A DNA stretch of 64,000 nt from DATHZQ01 sp965216945 (GCA_965216945.1 CBDCGU010000003.1:3906001-3970000); one strand, 5' to 3'. Shown: positions 46,395 through 55,894, counted from the first letter of the stretch. Notes: generated by a model from the letters alone, not told the origin. Numbers and translations are program-made.

Positions 46395-47871
46395 CGTTGC
46401 CTCCAAGGGCGCGGATCAAAGCGGCGGGATTCTCGCACCGGTCGAGGAGATCCCCGACCATCTCCTTCGATCCGCGAAGTGGCTCCATCATAGGCACTCG
46501 TTTGAGCGATTCTTCCCCGGTGTCGAAGACAAGGGAGTCCCAGTTCGCCGCCACGAGAGCGTCACCGAACTTGGCTACACACTCACCGCGGAAATACGCC
46601 CGGCTCCCTTCGGGAGGAGAGGCGGCGGCGTGCTCCACCGCCTCGTCGGTGAAGAGCCGTCGCATCCGTCCCGCGGCCACCAGACGGTTGTGGAGACCCT
46701 TCGCCGGGTCGACATCGTGGTATTGGAGATCGAGCATCTTCATCTTGGGATCGTCCCACTCCAGCCCGTCCCTGTCCCGGTAACCGAGCAGGAGGCGGTA
46801 TTTCGCGGCCCAGTCGAGCCGGTCGGCGAGCTGCAGGGGGTCGGTCTCGAGATCCGTGAGCACGCCTTCCCACACATCCAGAAGCTGCTCGTACACCGGA
46901 TCCGCGTCGCTGCCGTTGAGGTACTTCGTCGCCCATTCGAGGTACTGCCATTGCAGCTCGAGCGCCGTTGCGCTGCGGCCATCGTCGAGGGTCACCGGGT
47001 TGCCGAGGGTGAGGTCGTGGCTGACCGCCCAAGTCGATGCCACCGGGTCGGCAAGGAGGATGGGATCCGGCAACGCCCCGTCCTCCAAGGCGTTGAGGAT
47101 CGCCATGGCGGACCCCAGCTTCAGGAACGTCTGGTACTCGGACAGGTTGGCGTCGCCGATGATGACGTGCAGCCTGCGGTACTTGGAGCTGTCAGCATGG
47201 GGCTCGTCGCGAGTGTTGATGATCGGTCGTTTGAGCGTCGTCTCGAGACCGACCTCCTCCTCGAAGAAGTCTGCGCGCTGGGTCAGTTGGAACCCGGCGT
47301 CGGGCCGGCCGTTCTCCGCTCCGACCTTGCCGGCACCGGTGAAGATCTGCCTCGAGACGAGGAAGCCGGTGAAGTGGCGCACGATGTCACCAAACGGGAC
47401 GCTCCGTGCCACGAGGTAGTTCTCGTGTGCACCGTACGAGTTGCCCTTTCCGTCACTGTTGTTCTTGTGGACGAACATCTGCTCGTGCTCCGGCATCATC
47501 GACCGCGCCGATGCCACGGCCCGTGCCATGATCGCCTCGCCCGCTTTGTCGTAGAGCGCGGCCTCCAGCGGATCGGTGCATTCGGGCGTGGAGTACTCCG
47601 GGTGTGCGTGGTCGACGTACAGACGAGCTCCGTTGGTGAGTACGACGTTCACGAGTCCCGTCTCGAGCTCGATCGGGAGCGACTCTTCGTAGCCGAAACC
47701 GCGGGCGTCCCGCCCCGGCGACTCCTCGTCGAACGACCACTGAATGCGGGCACGCCCGCCCCGGTAGGAGTTGATGAGCGTGCTCGAAGCCAGCACCGGG
47801 TTGTACTCGGCCTGGTTGCGGACGGTGATGCCGTACTCCGTCTCGGTGCCGAGCACCTTGCTGAGTGCCAC
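46387..47871 (-). CDS. dop: Pup deamidase/depupylase Dop
   Basis: This 494-residue paralogue of PafA has N-terminal GTETEYGITVRNQAEYNP, VHKNNSDGKGNSYGAHENY and [16 protein letters not shown]. The insertion after residue 35 (SYRGGRARIQWSFDEESPGRD) is the Dop-specific loop. As Pup here already ends in Glu, depupylation is the likely main function. It overlaps pup by eight bases and follows arc by 22 bp. Confidence 0.95.
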   Translation of the reverse strand: MALSKVLGTETEYGITVRNQAEYNPVLASSTLINSYRGGRARIQWSFDEESPGRDARGFGYEESLPIELETGLVNVVLTNGARLYVDHAHPEYSTPECTDPLEAALYDKAGEAIMARAVASARSMMPEHEQMFVHKNNSDGKGNSYGAHENYLVARSVPFGDIVRHFTGFLVSRQIFTGAGKVGAENGRPDAGFQLTQRADFFEEEVGLETTLKRPIINTRDEPHADSSKYRRLHVIIGDANLSEYQTFLKLGSAMAILNALEDGALPDPILLADPVASTWAVSHDLTLGNPVTLDDGRSATALELQWQYLEWATKYLNGSDADPVYEQLLDVWEGVLTDLETDPLQLADRLDWAAKYRLLLGYRDRDGLEWDDPKMKMLDLQYHDVDPAKGLHNRLVAAGRMRRLFTDEAVEHAAASPPEGSRAYFRGECVAKFGDALVAANWDSLVFDTGEESLKRVPMMEPLRGSKEMVGDLLDRCENPAALIRALGGNDG

Positions 47872-47893
47872 TATGCCGCGTCCCTGCCGCCGG

Positions 47894-49615
47894 TCACAGG
47901 TACTGGCCGGGCGTCACGGCCTCGATGGTGCGGCTGTCGCCGTCGCCGTCGATCAGCGTCCGCACGTACACGATGCGCTCGCCCTTCTTGCCCGAGATCC
48001 GTGCCCAGTCGTCCGGGTTGGTGGTGTTGGGCAGATCCTCGTGCTCCTTGAACTCCTGCACGATGGCGTTGGTCAAGTCCGAAACGGTCAGACCCTTGGG
48101 CTCCCCGTCGATCTCGCGCTTGATCGCATCCTTCTTGGCACGGCTGACGATGTTCTCGATCATCGCTCCGCTGGCGAAGTCCTTGAAGTACAGCACCTCA
48201 CGATCGCCGTTGGCGTAGGTGACCTCCAGGAACCGGTTGTGCTCGGAGGCGTCGTACATACGTGCGACGACCGTCTCGATGAGGTTCTCGATGTAGGCGC
48301 CGAGGTCATCCCCTGCCGCCTTCAGCTCGGCAGCGGAATACGGCAGATCCTCGGTGAGGTAGATGCGAAAGATCTGTCGGGCGGCGTCCTCGTTGGGCCG
48401 CTCGATCTTCACCTTCACGTCCAGGCGTCCGGGCCGCAGGATTGCGGGATCGATGAGGTCTTCGCGGTTCGAGGCGCCGATCACGATGACATTCTTCAGC
48501 GTCTCCACACCGTCGAGCTCGCTCAGGAGCTGCGGCACGATCGTGGACTCGACGTCGGAGGAGACGCCCGTGCCTCGAGTGCGGAACAACGAGTCCATCT
48601 CGTCGAAGAACACGATCACGGGTACGCCTTCGTCGGACTTCTCCTTCGCCCTCTGGAAGATCAGCCGGATCTGGCGCTCGGTCTCACCGACGTACTTGTT
48701 GAGGAGCTCAGGACCCTTGATGTTCAAGAAGTAGCTCCTGATGTCCTCGTTGCCCTCTTTGGCTGCGACCGCTTTGGCGAGGCTGTTGGCGACAGCTTTC
48801 GCGATCAGCGTTTTGCCGCACCCGGGCGGTCCATAGAGCAGTACCCCCTTCGGCGGAGCGAGGTTGTACTCGGTGAAACGCTCCTTGTGGATGTACGGCA
48901 GCTCCACGGCGTCCTGGATCGCGATGATCTGTTCGGTCAGTCCACCGATGTCCTCGTACGTGACGTCGGGGACCTCCTCGAGCACGAGCTCCTCGACCTC
49001 GGGCCGGATCAGCTTCTCGAACACCAGGCCGGTGCGAGTGTCGAGACGGACGTGGTCGCCCGCCCGCACGAACTCGGAGACCATGGGAGCGGCGATCTCG
49101 ACGACCCGCTCCTCGTCGGCCCGACCGAGCACGACGAGCCGATCGTCGTCGAGACGTTCCTTGACGGTGACCACTTCCCCCGTCACGTCGAAGGCGCGGA
49201 CGTCGATGATGTTGTAGGCCTCGTTGAGCAGCACTTCCTGGCCGATCTCGAGCGCCTTGATCTCGATGTTGGGCTCGACGTTCACCCGCAGCTTGCGGCC
49301 GGACGTGTTGACGTCGGCAGTGCCGTCCTCGTTGATCCGCAACAACGTCCCAAACGGGTTCGGCGGCGACGTGAGCTTCTCGACCTCTTCGCGAAGCAAG
49401 GCCAGCTGCTCGCGCGTCTCCTCGAGTGCCACGGTCAGCTTCTGGTTCTGGGCGGCGGCCTGCGACAGCTTGTTCTTCGTTTCGAGCAGCCGCTCTTCGA
49501 GGACGCGGACACGGCGCGGTGCGTCCTGGAGGCGGCGGCGAAGAACCGCGATCTCCTCCTCCAGCATCCGCACTGTCGTACGGAGTTGCTGTGCATCGCT
49601 GCCGCTGTCTCCCAC
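47894..49615 (-). CDS. arc: proteasome-associated ATPase ARC/Mpa
   Basis: This 573-residue hexameric AAA+ unfoldase has an N-terminal coiled coil (about residues 10-85) that binds Pup. Two OB-like domains follow. The AAA domain has Walker A GPPGCGKT and Walker [11 protein letters not shown]. The C-terminal end is GQYL, the Mpa-type motif that docks into the proteasome alpha ring. GTG 49615 follows AGGAGG; a TTG at 49618 is possible. Confidence 0.95.
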   Translation of the reverse strand: MGDSGSDAQQLRTTVRMLEEEIAVLRRRLQDAPRRVRVLEERLLETKNKLSQAAAQNQKLTVALEETREQLALLREEVEKLTSPPNPFGTLLRINEDGTADVNTSGRKLRVNVEPNIEIKALEIGQEVLLNEAYNIIDVRAFDVTGEVVTVKERLDDDRLVVLGRADEERVVEIAAPMVSEFVRAGDHVRLDTRTGLVFEKLIRPEVEELVLEEVPDVTYEDIGGLTEQIIAIQDAVELPYIHKERFTEYNLAPPKGVLLYGPPGCGKTLIAKAVANSLAKAVAAKEGNEDIRSYFLNIKGPELLNKYVGETERQIRLIFQRAKEKSDEGVPVIVFFDEMDSLFRTRGTGVSSDVESTIVPQLLSELDGVETLKNVIVIGASNREDLIDPAILRPGRLDVKVKIERPNEDAARQIFRIYLTEDLPYSAAELKAAGDDLGAYIENLIETVVARMYDASEHNRFLEVTYANGDREVLYFKDFASGAMIENIVSRAKKDAIKREIDGEPKGLTVSDLTNAIVQEFKEHEDLPNTTNPDDWARISGKKGERIVYVRTLIDGDGDSRTIEAVTPGQYL

Positions 49616-49789
49616 CAAACTCGCCTCCTCGACAGTGCCCCTGAGTCTGCCGTGTGCAGCTCGTCGGCTCAGTGTAAACCCCGCATCGGCACAAGGGACC
49701 GACCCCGGGAGACTCTGCAAGAGATGTCGGAAACACGCCCGACGGGGGGTAGAGTGTCAGCTGACCGCCATGAGACGAGGACTGAGAAA

Positions 49790-50035
49790 ATGAAGGTTTG
49801 GATCGACCAGGATCTCTGCACGGGCGACGGCCTGTGCGAGGAGATTGCGCCGGACGTGTTCGTCTTGCTCGACGACGGCCTGGCGTACGTCCGTGAGGGC
49901 GACAAGATCTTTGCCGCCTCCGAGGGCAACCCCGAGGGCGCCGAGGGGCTGGCGGCGATCCCGGACGGTCAGCTGGACCTCGTCGTCGAATCCGCCGAGG
50001 AGTGCCCCGGCGAGTGCATCTTCATCGAGCCGTAG
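49790..50035 (+). CDS. ferredoxin, 3Fe-4S/4Fe-4S type
   Basis: This 81-residue acidic ferredoxin has cluster Cys in DLCTGDGLCEE (C-x5-C) and ECPGECIFIEP (C-x3-C). It resembles single-cluster ferredoxins of actinobacterial oxygenases, but no P450 is adjacent. Its position beside arc and trmI is also seen in other actinobacteria. The divergent arc gene starts 175 bases away. Confidence 0.9.
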   Translation: MKVWIDQDLCTGDGLCEEIAPDVFVLLDDGLAYVREGDKIFAASEGNPEGAEGLAAIPDGQLDLVVESAEECPGECIFIEP

Positions 50036-50041
50036 AGCGTC

Positions 50042-50064
50042 TCGCTCGAGCAGGTCTCGAGCGA
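50042..50064. terminator. perfect hairpin between convergent genes
   Basis: TCGCTCGAG (50042-50050) and CTCGAGCGA (50056-50064) form a 9-bp perfect stem with 5-nt loop, seven bases after the ferredoxin stop codon. The next gene (trmI) is convergent and ends at 50239. No U-tract; likely a bidirectional or factor-assisted terminator. Confidence 0.55.
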
Positions 50065-50238
50065 CATCTGAAGAGTCGGCACTTCGGGCCGCGTCCTCTC
50101 GCCGTCGCAGCAACACGTCGGTGCGACAACACCTGAGGCGAGGCGCGGAGCTTCCCCTCAGTCTCCCCGCCCACCGATTTCGCTGTCGCTCATCGCCTCA
50201 GCAACTCGTATTCGGTACGTACGACCGGCACCGGCCAC

Positions 50239-51018
50239 TCACGGGACGATCTTGCGGGCTGTGGTGATGAAGCCGGTGTGGCCGATCATGCGGTGGGCGG
50301 GGCGGACCGAGCGGCCTTCGACGGACCACTCGCGGTGGAGCACCTCGAACGTGGCGAGGTCGAAGAACCCGTCCTCTGCCTTGAGCGCCTCCCGAACGGT
50401 TTGGACCTGCGGGACGGTCGGCAGGTAGCAGCAGAACATCCCCCCTGGGGTCAGGTGCTCGGCGGCAGCCGGTACGGCGTGCCACGGCTCGGGCATGTCG
50501 AGGACCATGCGGTCCGGCTTCGTCGTGGCGATGTGGTCCTCGATGTCGCCGCGCACGAGCTCCACGTTGTCCGGGAGACTCCCGAGGAACCCGACGATGA
50601 GCTTCTCGGCCTTGCTGGCGTGGTCCTCGCGGCGCTCGACGGAGATGACCCGACCTTCGGGGCCGACGGCGCGAAGCAACGCCATCGTCAGAGCGCCCGA
50701 TCCGGTGCCGGCCTCGAGGACGGTCATGCCTGGTGCGATGTCGGCCCACACGACGATGGCTCCTGCATCCTTCGGATAGACCACGGCTGCCCCGCGGCTC
50801 ATCTTCAGGGTGTAGTCGGCCAGCCGCGGCCGTAGCGTCACCAGCCGGGCGCCGAGAGACGACTCGTGGGTGGTGCCGTCCTCGGACCCTATGACCGCGT
50901 CGTGGGCGAGCACCCCACGGTGATAGTGAAACTCCCTGCCTGGTTGCAGCTCGATGAGGTATTGCCTGCCCTTGGAGTCGTACAGCATGCACGGATCGCC
51001 CGCGGCGAACACCGCCAC
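50239..51018 (-). CDS. trmI: tRNA (adenine-58-N1)-methyltransferase
   Basis: This 259-residue TrmI-type enzyme has an N-terminal beta domain (residues 1-60), SAM motif VLEAGTGSGALTMALL and active-site segment DRMVLDMPEPW. It methylates adenine 58 of the tRNA T-loop. The gene commonly sits next to the proteasome cluster in actinobacteria. GTG start. Confidence 0.94.
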   Translation of the reverse strand: MAVFAAGDPCMLYDSKGRQYLIELQPGREFHYHRGVLAHDAVIGSEDGTTHESSLGARLVTLRPRLADYTLKMSRGAAVVYPKDAGAIVVWADIAPGMTVLEAGTGSGALTMALLRAVGPEGRVISVERREDHASKAEKLIVGFLGSLPDNVELVRGDIEDHIATTKPDRMVLDMPEPWHAVPAAAEHLTPGGMFCCYLPTVPQVQTVREALKAEDGFFDLATFEVLHREWSVEGRSVRPAHRMIGHTGFITTARKIVP

Positions 51019-51027
51019 AACGGGGCC

Positions 51028-51129
51028 TCAGGAAACGAGCGGCACGATGGCAGCAAGCACGGCGAGCACCATCGTGAACACCACCAGCCAGACCAGGATC
51101 TTGACCATTCGATCGCGATTGCGGAACAT
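51028..51129 (-). CDS. very small membrane protein
   Basis: This 33-residue peptide has a basic N-terminus (FRNRDRMVK) followed by one hydrophobic helix (ILVWLVVFTMVLAVLAAIV). It starts at ATG 51129, four bases after the stop of the next gene upstream, with GAGGG in front. It lies in a tight run between trmI and three other small membrane genes and is probably translated. No known family. Confidence 0.65.
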   Translation of the reverse strand: MFRNRDRMVKILVWLVVFTMVLAVLAAIVPLVS

Positions 51130-51133
51130 GCGC

Positions 51134-51367
51134 TCAGCCCTCGACCTCGGTTTGCTTGATCACTGTGTCATTGCGAAGGAACGAGATCTGCACGGATTCA
51201 CCTTCCTTCAGATTCGTCCCGTACAGCAGCTCCTTCGACGGCCTCCGATGCTTCACCAGGAAAGCGATGAGCGCGGTGGCGGCGCTGAGGCCGGTCAGGA
51301 TCGGACGGCCTCGCCGGGCGCTGCCGAACAGGCCGCGGACGCCGATGTCGAAGATGCGTTGGATCAT
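51134..51367 (-). CDS. small membrane protein of unknown function
   Basis: This 77-residue protein has a hydrophobic segment at about 22-38 (LTGLSAATALIAFLV) and a soluble C-terminal strand-rich tail (ESVQISFLRNDTVIKQTEVEG). It overlaps the preceding gene by four bases. A member of the small membrane cluster 51028-51920. Confidence 0.7.
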   Translation of the reverse strand: MIQRIFDIGVRGLFGSARRGRPILTGLSAATALIAFLVKHRRPSKELLYGTNLKEGESVQISFLRNDTVIKQTEVEG

Positions 51368-51564
51368 CGGAGCTGGAACACCTCGACCCTGGCCCCTCCG
51401 GCCTTCTTGCCACGGCGACGGCCGAAGACGAAGGCGAGGATGATGATCACGACGACGATCGCGGCGATCGTCGTCCCTGTGGTTTGGGCCTGCTGCTTCG
51501 TCTCGTCGACGATCTCCTCGATCTCACGCAGCTTGGCCTCGAGATCCGTGCGTTCGATTGCCAT
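51364..51564 (-). CDS. small single-pass protein
   Basis: This 66-residue protein has an N-terminal helix (AKLREIEEIVDETKQQAQ), one membrane helix (TTIAAIVVVIIILAFVF) and a basic tail (GRRRGKKAGGARVE). It follows the DUF1469-like gene by two bases. Domain pattern is like small scaffold/stress proteins; no family assigned. Confidence 0.75.
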   Translation of the reverse strand: MAIERTDLEAKLREIEEIVDETKQQAQTTGTTIAAIVVVIIILAFVFGRRRGKKAGGARVEVFQLR

Positions 51565-51566
51565 GT

Positions 51567-51920
51567 CTAGGCGCCTTCCCTCGGCGTATCGGCGAATGGG
51601 TCGTCCGCGAGCTGCTCGGTCGGGGCAGCGCGGTTGGTGAATCTCACGAGGATACCGGCCACGATGCCGGCCACGACGGCGGCGATGATGTAGCCGACCG
51701 CCGACCAGATGGGCCCTTCGGGCAAGAGCTCCCGCAGGTAGCGGACACCCGCAACCGACAGGAACAACGCGGCCAGGGAGAAGCATATTGCTGCGGCGAC
51801 AACGAACCCGGCGAACTTACCGAGCTGCTTGGCAGGCTCGAGCGTCTCCTGCCGCATGTACTCCTTGGACATGTCGACGAACTCGCGTACGTGATCGGGT
51901 AGCTCCCGTACGTCTGCCAT
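51567..51920 (-). CDS. phage-holin superfamily III / DUF1469-like membrane protein
   Basis: This 117-residue protein has an N-terminal soluble helix (RELPDHVREFVDMSKEYMRQE), two membrane helices (about 35-60 and 73-93), and a short acidic tail. DUF1469/YqjE-like proteins are stress-related membrane proteins with no lytic role outside phages. Start follows GGGAGCGTG. First gene of the run of small membrane proteins that ends at trmI. Confidence 0.78.
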   Translation of the reverse strand: MADVRELPDHVREFVDMSKEYMRQETLEPAKQLGKFAGFVVAAAICFSLAALFLSVAGVRYLRELLPEGPIWSAVGYIIAAVVAGIVAGILVRFTNRAAPTEQLADDPFADTPREGA

Positions 51921-52078
51921 CACGCTCCCTTTCGGCTCTCCACGTTGCGCCGTGACCACGCCCGCCCCCCGCAGGTGTCACGGTCGAACACGTCGCCTCT
52001 CGCCGGTTTGTGTGCGCAGGAGGCGCGTGCGACCCGCAGCGTACCCGATCCACGCGGATCGTCGGCGTCGCCGAGCCA

Positions 52079-54049
52079 CTACACCCACTTCCCGGCGGTA
52101 TGCACTTCGACCAGGCTTGGCCCGTCGTCGATGGCGATCGCCCGGCGCAGCGTGTCCTCGAGCTCGGCAGGTTCCCTCACGGTGAACCCCTCCCCACCGC
52201 ACGACCGGGCGAACTCGGCGAAGTCTGGATTGACCAGAGCCGTGTGGAACACCGGCCGCAACGCCCCAACCTGCTCCCGAGTGATCTTCGCCAGCTCATT
52301 GTTCTGGAGCACGATGTGAGTGATCGGCATGCGGTACTTGACTGCTGTCGTGAACTCGGCGAGATACTGCCCCAGCCCACCGTCGCCGGAGATCGAGATC
52401 ACCTTGCGAGCACCTCTGGTCGCGGCCCAGGCGCCGAGCGCGGCCGGCAGTGCAAATCCGATCGAGCCCAGGTAGCCGGACATCAGCACATCCTGATCGC
52501 CGGTGGTCTCGAAGTAATGACCGAACGCATACGTGTTGTTGCCCACATCCACGGGGAGGACTGCGTCGGACGGTACGACCTCGCTGAGCACCGCAAACAG
52601 CCGTGCGGGATGCATCCGGCCGAAGCCGTCGAGAAGCTGCGAGCGCCGCTGCTTCTCGCCACGCCAGCGCTCCGCCCAGCGGGCAATCGCCTCACGCTGC
52701 TCCGGCCGGGCGACGGCGGGAAGGGCTTCACGCAACAAGGCGGCAGTGCGACCGATCTCCCCCCACAGGGGCACGTCGACGGTGTGAAATCGACCCAATG
52801 TCATTCGGTCGAAGTCCACTTGGATGAGGATCTTGTTCGTGCTGATCCCGGTGTGATTCGAGAACGACGCACCAAAGACGAGGAGCACGTCGCTGCGTCC
52901 CATCATCGCCGAAGCAATGGGCGTTCCTGAGCGGCCCAGAACGCCACACGCCAGCGGGTGATCGTCCGGGATGGAGCCTTTGGCCTTGAACGTCGTCATG
53001 ACGGGGGCGTCGAGATGCTCGGCGAGCGCGAGGATCTCGCGGCGATGGGGCCGGGCACCGTTGCCGAGAATGATCGTGGGCCGACCGGCGGCTTCGAGTG
53101 TCGTCACGGCGCGGGCAAGCTCGTCTGGGGGTGGTGCAATACCGGACTCGGCCACCCGACCGACGGGAGACACCTCGGCGCCGTCCTCGAGGCCGGGTAT
53201 GTTCTGCACGTCGTCGGGGAAGATGAGATGACCGACGTCGCGCTCGACGATGGCGTGTTTGAGGGCGAGGCCCATCAGCTCGCGGGCGTTCTCCGGAACG
53301 AGCACGGTCTGGCTCCACGCCGCGACCGCCTCGAATGCCTGGGCGGTCGGGATCTCCTGGAACGCACCGGGTCCCAGTACCTGGGTATCGACCTGACCTG
53401 TGAGGGCGAGGATGGGCACCCGATCGACCTTGGCGTCCCACAGACCAGTGAGCAGGTTGGTTGCACCGGGGCCTGCGATGGACATGCATGCCGCAGGCCG
53501 CCCGGTCAGCTTGGCGTAGGCGGAGGCGGCAAAAGCAGCCGCACCCTCGTGCCGTATGCCGATGTAGGTGAGCCGGCCGTCCTCCTCGGCGCGGCGCAAC
53601 GCATCGGCCAAACCCAGATTCGAGTGGCCCACCATTCCAAAGACGCTGTCGACGCCCCAGTCGGTCATCACGTCGATCATCTGGTCCATCAACGTCGGGC
53701 GATCGTCCGGCTGCGGAAGCTCGACATAGAGGCCGTCGCCGCGCACCTCGTGGGGAAAGGTCGTGGCGACGTCGCCGTAGCCCTCGGGCGGCTCACCGCT
53801 GATCGGGTCGTATTCGTAGCCGTGCCATGGGCAGATGACGTAGCCGTCCTCGATCTGCCCCTCCCCCAAGGGACCACCCTGGTGCGGGCACCGGTTGTCG
53901 AGCACGCCGTAGCCCTTTGCGGTGTGGGTGACGCACAGTGCCCGATTGGCAACGACGACGGTGGCGACGTGGCCGACGGGCAGATCCTCGACGTCGATGC
54001 GGTACCACTGCTTCGTGACGGGGGACTGAAGGGGGGTGCCGTCGGTCAC
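52079..54049 (-). CDS. fusion of a Rieske [2Fe-2S] domain and a thiamine-diphosphate oxidase/decarboxylase
   Basis: This 656-residue protein has two parts. Residues about 8-112 are a Rieske domain (CPHQGGPLGEG and CPWHGYEYD, with both C-x-H and C-x2-H ligand pairs). The rest is a full thiamine-diphosphate enzyme of the PoxB/acetolactate-synthase type. It has Glu in RHEGAAAFAASAYAKLTG, AGPGATNLL, and the cofactor motif GDGGLGQYLAEF...LQNNELA near the end. An FAD-binding middle domain is likely. Joining the redox domain to a pyruvate-oxidase-like enzyme suggests electron transfer from the thiamine/flavin site to another acceptor. The start is uncertain within a few codons, and it stands alone. 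Substrate is not known. Confidence 0.88.
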   Translation of the reverse strand: MTDGTPLQSPVTKQWYRIDVEDLPVGHVATVVVANRALCVTHTAKGYGVLDNRCPHQGGPLGEGQIEDGYVICPWHGYEYDPISGEPPEGYGDVATTFPHEVRGDGLYVELPQPDDRPTLMDQMIDVMTDWGVDSVFGMVGHSNLGLADALRRAEEDGRLTYIGIRHEGAAAFAASAYAKLTGRPAACMSIAGPGATNLLTGLWDAKVDRVPILALTGQVDTQVLGPGAFQEIPTAQAFEAVAAWSQTVLVPENARELMGLALKHAIVERDVGHLIFPDDVQNIPGLEDGAEVSPVGRVAESGIAPPPDELARAVTTLEAAGRPTIILGNGARPHRREILALAEHLDAPVMTTFKAKGSIPDDHPLACGVLGRSGTPIASAMMGRSDVLLVFGASFSNHTGISTNKILIQVDFDRMTLGRFHTVDVPLWGEIGRTAALLREALPAVARPEQREAIARWAERWRGEKQRRSQLLDGFGRMHPARLFAVLSEVVPSDAVLPVDVGNNTYAFGHYFETTGDQDVLMSGYLGSIGFALPAALGAWAATRGARKVISISGDGGLGQYLAEFTTAVKYRMPITHIVLQNNELAKITREQVGALRPVFHTALVNPDFAEFARSCGGEGFTVREPAELEDTLRRAIAIDDGPSLVEVHTAGKWV

Positions 54050-54129
54050 CTGCTACTCCTCGGACGGGAGCGCCGAGCCTACCGAGGCAGCAAGTCTACG
54101 GAGCCCTCGGGACTCCCCTGAGCTCGGAT

Positions 54130-54519
54130 TCAGCCGCCGTACTCGTCGTCGGCGACTTTGCGACCGAGCCACTCGGTCGGACCGCCGGTCGTGAGCGACA
54201 GGTGCATCATGTGCGAATGGGCGGTGGCGCCGTGCCAGTGCACCTCGCCGGGCGGAATGACGACAGTGTCACCGGCAGTGACCTCGACACGATCTCCGGC
54301 ATCGTTGGCGACGATGCCGCTGCCGTGGGTGACGTAGAGCACTTGGCCATCGACGTGACGATGCCATGCGGTGCGAGCGCTGGGCGAGAACATCACGGCC
54401 AGGGTGTTGAGGGCGATGTCCGTTGCGGGCGGCGCCAGAGGCCCGAACCACACACTTCCCGTGAAGTCTTCCTCGGGGGCCGGCTCCCACGCGATGTCAC
54501 TACTCGCTACGTGCTCCAT
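54130..54519 (-). CDS. cupin-domain protein
   Basis: This 129-residue single-cupin protein has motif 1 AWHRHVDGQVLYVTHGSG and motif 2 PPGEVHWHGATAHSHMMHLSL. Conserved His/Glu could bind a metal. It resembles carboxymuconolactone-associated or YhhW-like small cupins of unknown substrate. Start follows GAGGAGATTC, giving a strong ribosome site. It lies downstream of the OmpA-like gene run. Confidence 0.85.
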   Translation of the reverse strand: MEHVASSDIAWEPAPEEDFTGSVWFGPLAPPATDIALNTLAVMFSPSARTAWHRHVDGQVLYVTHGSGIVANDAGDRVEVTAGDTVVIPPGEVHWHGATAHSHMMHLSLTTGGPTEWLGRKVADDEYGG

Positions 54520-54527
54520 GAATCTCC

Positions 54528-54656
54528 TCAGCGGAATCGGCGACGGGTCGACGACGTCGAGCCGCTGCGTCGGCTGCGCGCCGCCCAGCCGACGCCGATG
54601 CCGACGACGAATGCCAGCAGGATCCACACGAAGATTTCTCCGGCTACAAACAGCAT
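54528..54656 (-). CDS. very small membrane protein
   Basis: This 42-residue peptide has one membrane helix (FVWILLAFVVGIGVGWAA) and a basic Ser/Arg tail. It starts one base after the OmpA-like gene ends and ends eight bases before the cupin start. Translation is probable from its place in the run, but it has no recognised family. Confidence 0.55.
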   Translation of the reverse strand: MLFVAGEIFVWILLAFVVGIGVGWAARSRRSGSTSSTRRRFR

Positions 54657-54657
54657 G

Positions 54658-55833
54658 TCAGTCGTCCAATGCGATGAACTCGATCCGTCGGTTGCGAGCC
54701 CGGCCCGCCGCGGTGGCATTGTCCGCAATGGGCTGCGACTCACCGTAGCCGACGACCACGTAACGCTCAGGATTCTCCCCATTGGCTACGAGGTAGGCCA
54801 GGACGGCCTCGGCACGCCGCTGCGACAAGTCGAGGTTGAACTCCGGCGTTCCGGAGGAGTCGGCGTGACCGGCGATCTCGACCGGCACCTCCGGGAACTG
54901 ACGGACCGCCGCCAGTATCTCGTCCAGCAATGCCGTGCCGGCGGGGGTCAGCGCATCGCTGTTCACCTCGAACTCCACGACCTTGCCCGCGATGAGGTCG
55001 TCGAGATCCGCCTGCAACTCGACAACTTCTTGGCGGGGCGGTGGTGGCGGCGCATCCTCCACCGTGAGTCCGCTGACGAAGTCGAGACCGCCGGCCAGGA
55101 GGAAGTCGTCGGCAGCGCGCCGTGCATCCTCGCGACTCTGGCGATCCGGGTATTCCGCCGATACCGTCACGACACGTGCATCGCCGTTGACGACGATGCG
55201 GCCGCTGTCGACGTCGTCGCCAATCTCGACGAACGTGTCCAGCACACCATCGAGCCACGCTTCTTCGCTCAGCACACCGGGGCGGATCTCGAGCCTGCCG
55301 GCGTCGACCGAGCCCGGATAGACCTCTTCGAGGGCCGATACGATCTGGCCGCGCACGTCGTGCGACGAGACCGTGCCGGTGACATCGACGGCTCCTTCGG
55401 CCCACACGATCTCGAGCGGCTCGGCGCTCACCGGCCCGGAGCCCTCCGACGGTACGAAGACACGCAAATCTGCCCGGACCGAGCGAACGCCCTCGCGCGT
55501 CGCCACCACGGCTGGGATCTGCTCGATCGCCGACTCGGCTCCGACGGTGCCGACGATCAGAAGGTCACGTCCGTCGGCGAACACTTCGAGATCGTTGTAG
55601 CCGCCTGATCGCAGCAGTTGGATCGTGCTGTCCACGAGAGCCCGCTCGACCTGACTGCCGCCAAACCACACGGCGCCCGCAGCCACGGCACCAAGCAGGA
55701 CGAGGGCGAGCAGGAAGAAGGCGAGGCGCGAGAGAATCGGCCCCTCTTCCTCCCCGGGAATGAAACGGGGTGAACGACTCTCTGTGGTTTGCGCCAGCTC
55801 TCGGAGCCGACGATTGCTGCGTCGTGCCACCAT
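54658..55833 (-). CDS. OmpA-like peptidoglycan-binding envelope protein
   Basis: This 391-residue protein has a basic N-terminus, one membrane helix (about residues 35-55, FFLLALVLLGAVAAGAVWF), two BON-like domains and a C-terminal OmpA domain. The OmpA domain has VEIAGHADSSGTPEFNLDLSQRRAEAV, typical for meso-DAP binding. The helix-then-OmpA layout fits an Arf/OmpATb-like membrane-anchored protein. Start: ATG 55833, with alternatives within four codons. Confidence 0.88.
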   Translation of the reverse strand: MVARRSNRRLRELAQTTESRSPRFIPGEEEGPILSRLAFFLLALVLLGAVAAGAVWFGGSQVERALVDSTIQLLRSGGYNDLEVFADGRDLLIVGTVGAESAIEQIPAVVATREGVRSVRADLRVFVPSEGSGPVSAEPLEIVWAEGAVDVTGTVSSHDVRGQIVSALEEVYPGSVDAGRLEIRPGVLSEEAWLDGVLDTFVEIGDDVDSGRIVVNGDARVVTVSAEYPDRQSREDARRAADDFLLAGGLDFVSGLTVEDAPPPPPRQEVVELQADLDDLIAGKVVEFEVNSDALTPAGTALLDEILAAVRQFPEVPVEIAGHADSSGTPEFNLDLSQRRAEAVLAYLVANGENPERYVVVGYGESQPIADNATAAGRARNRRIEFIALDD

Positions 55834-55894
55834 CACCCTCAGAATCAATCAGCGGAAGAATCCTACCGGTTTGCGGGACAATCCCAGCAAGACG

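Noticed and set aside
50042..50064. Perfect palindrome as an operator between ferredoxin and trmI
   Set aside because: It lies immediately after a stop codon between convergent genes, so a terminator is the simpler explanation.
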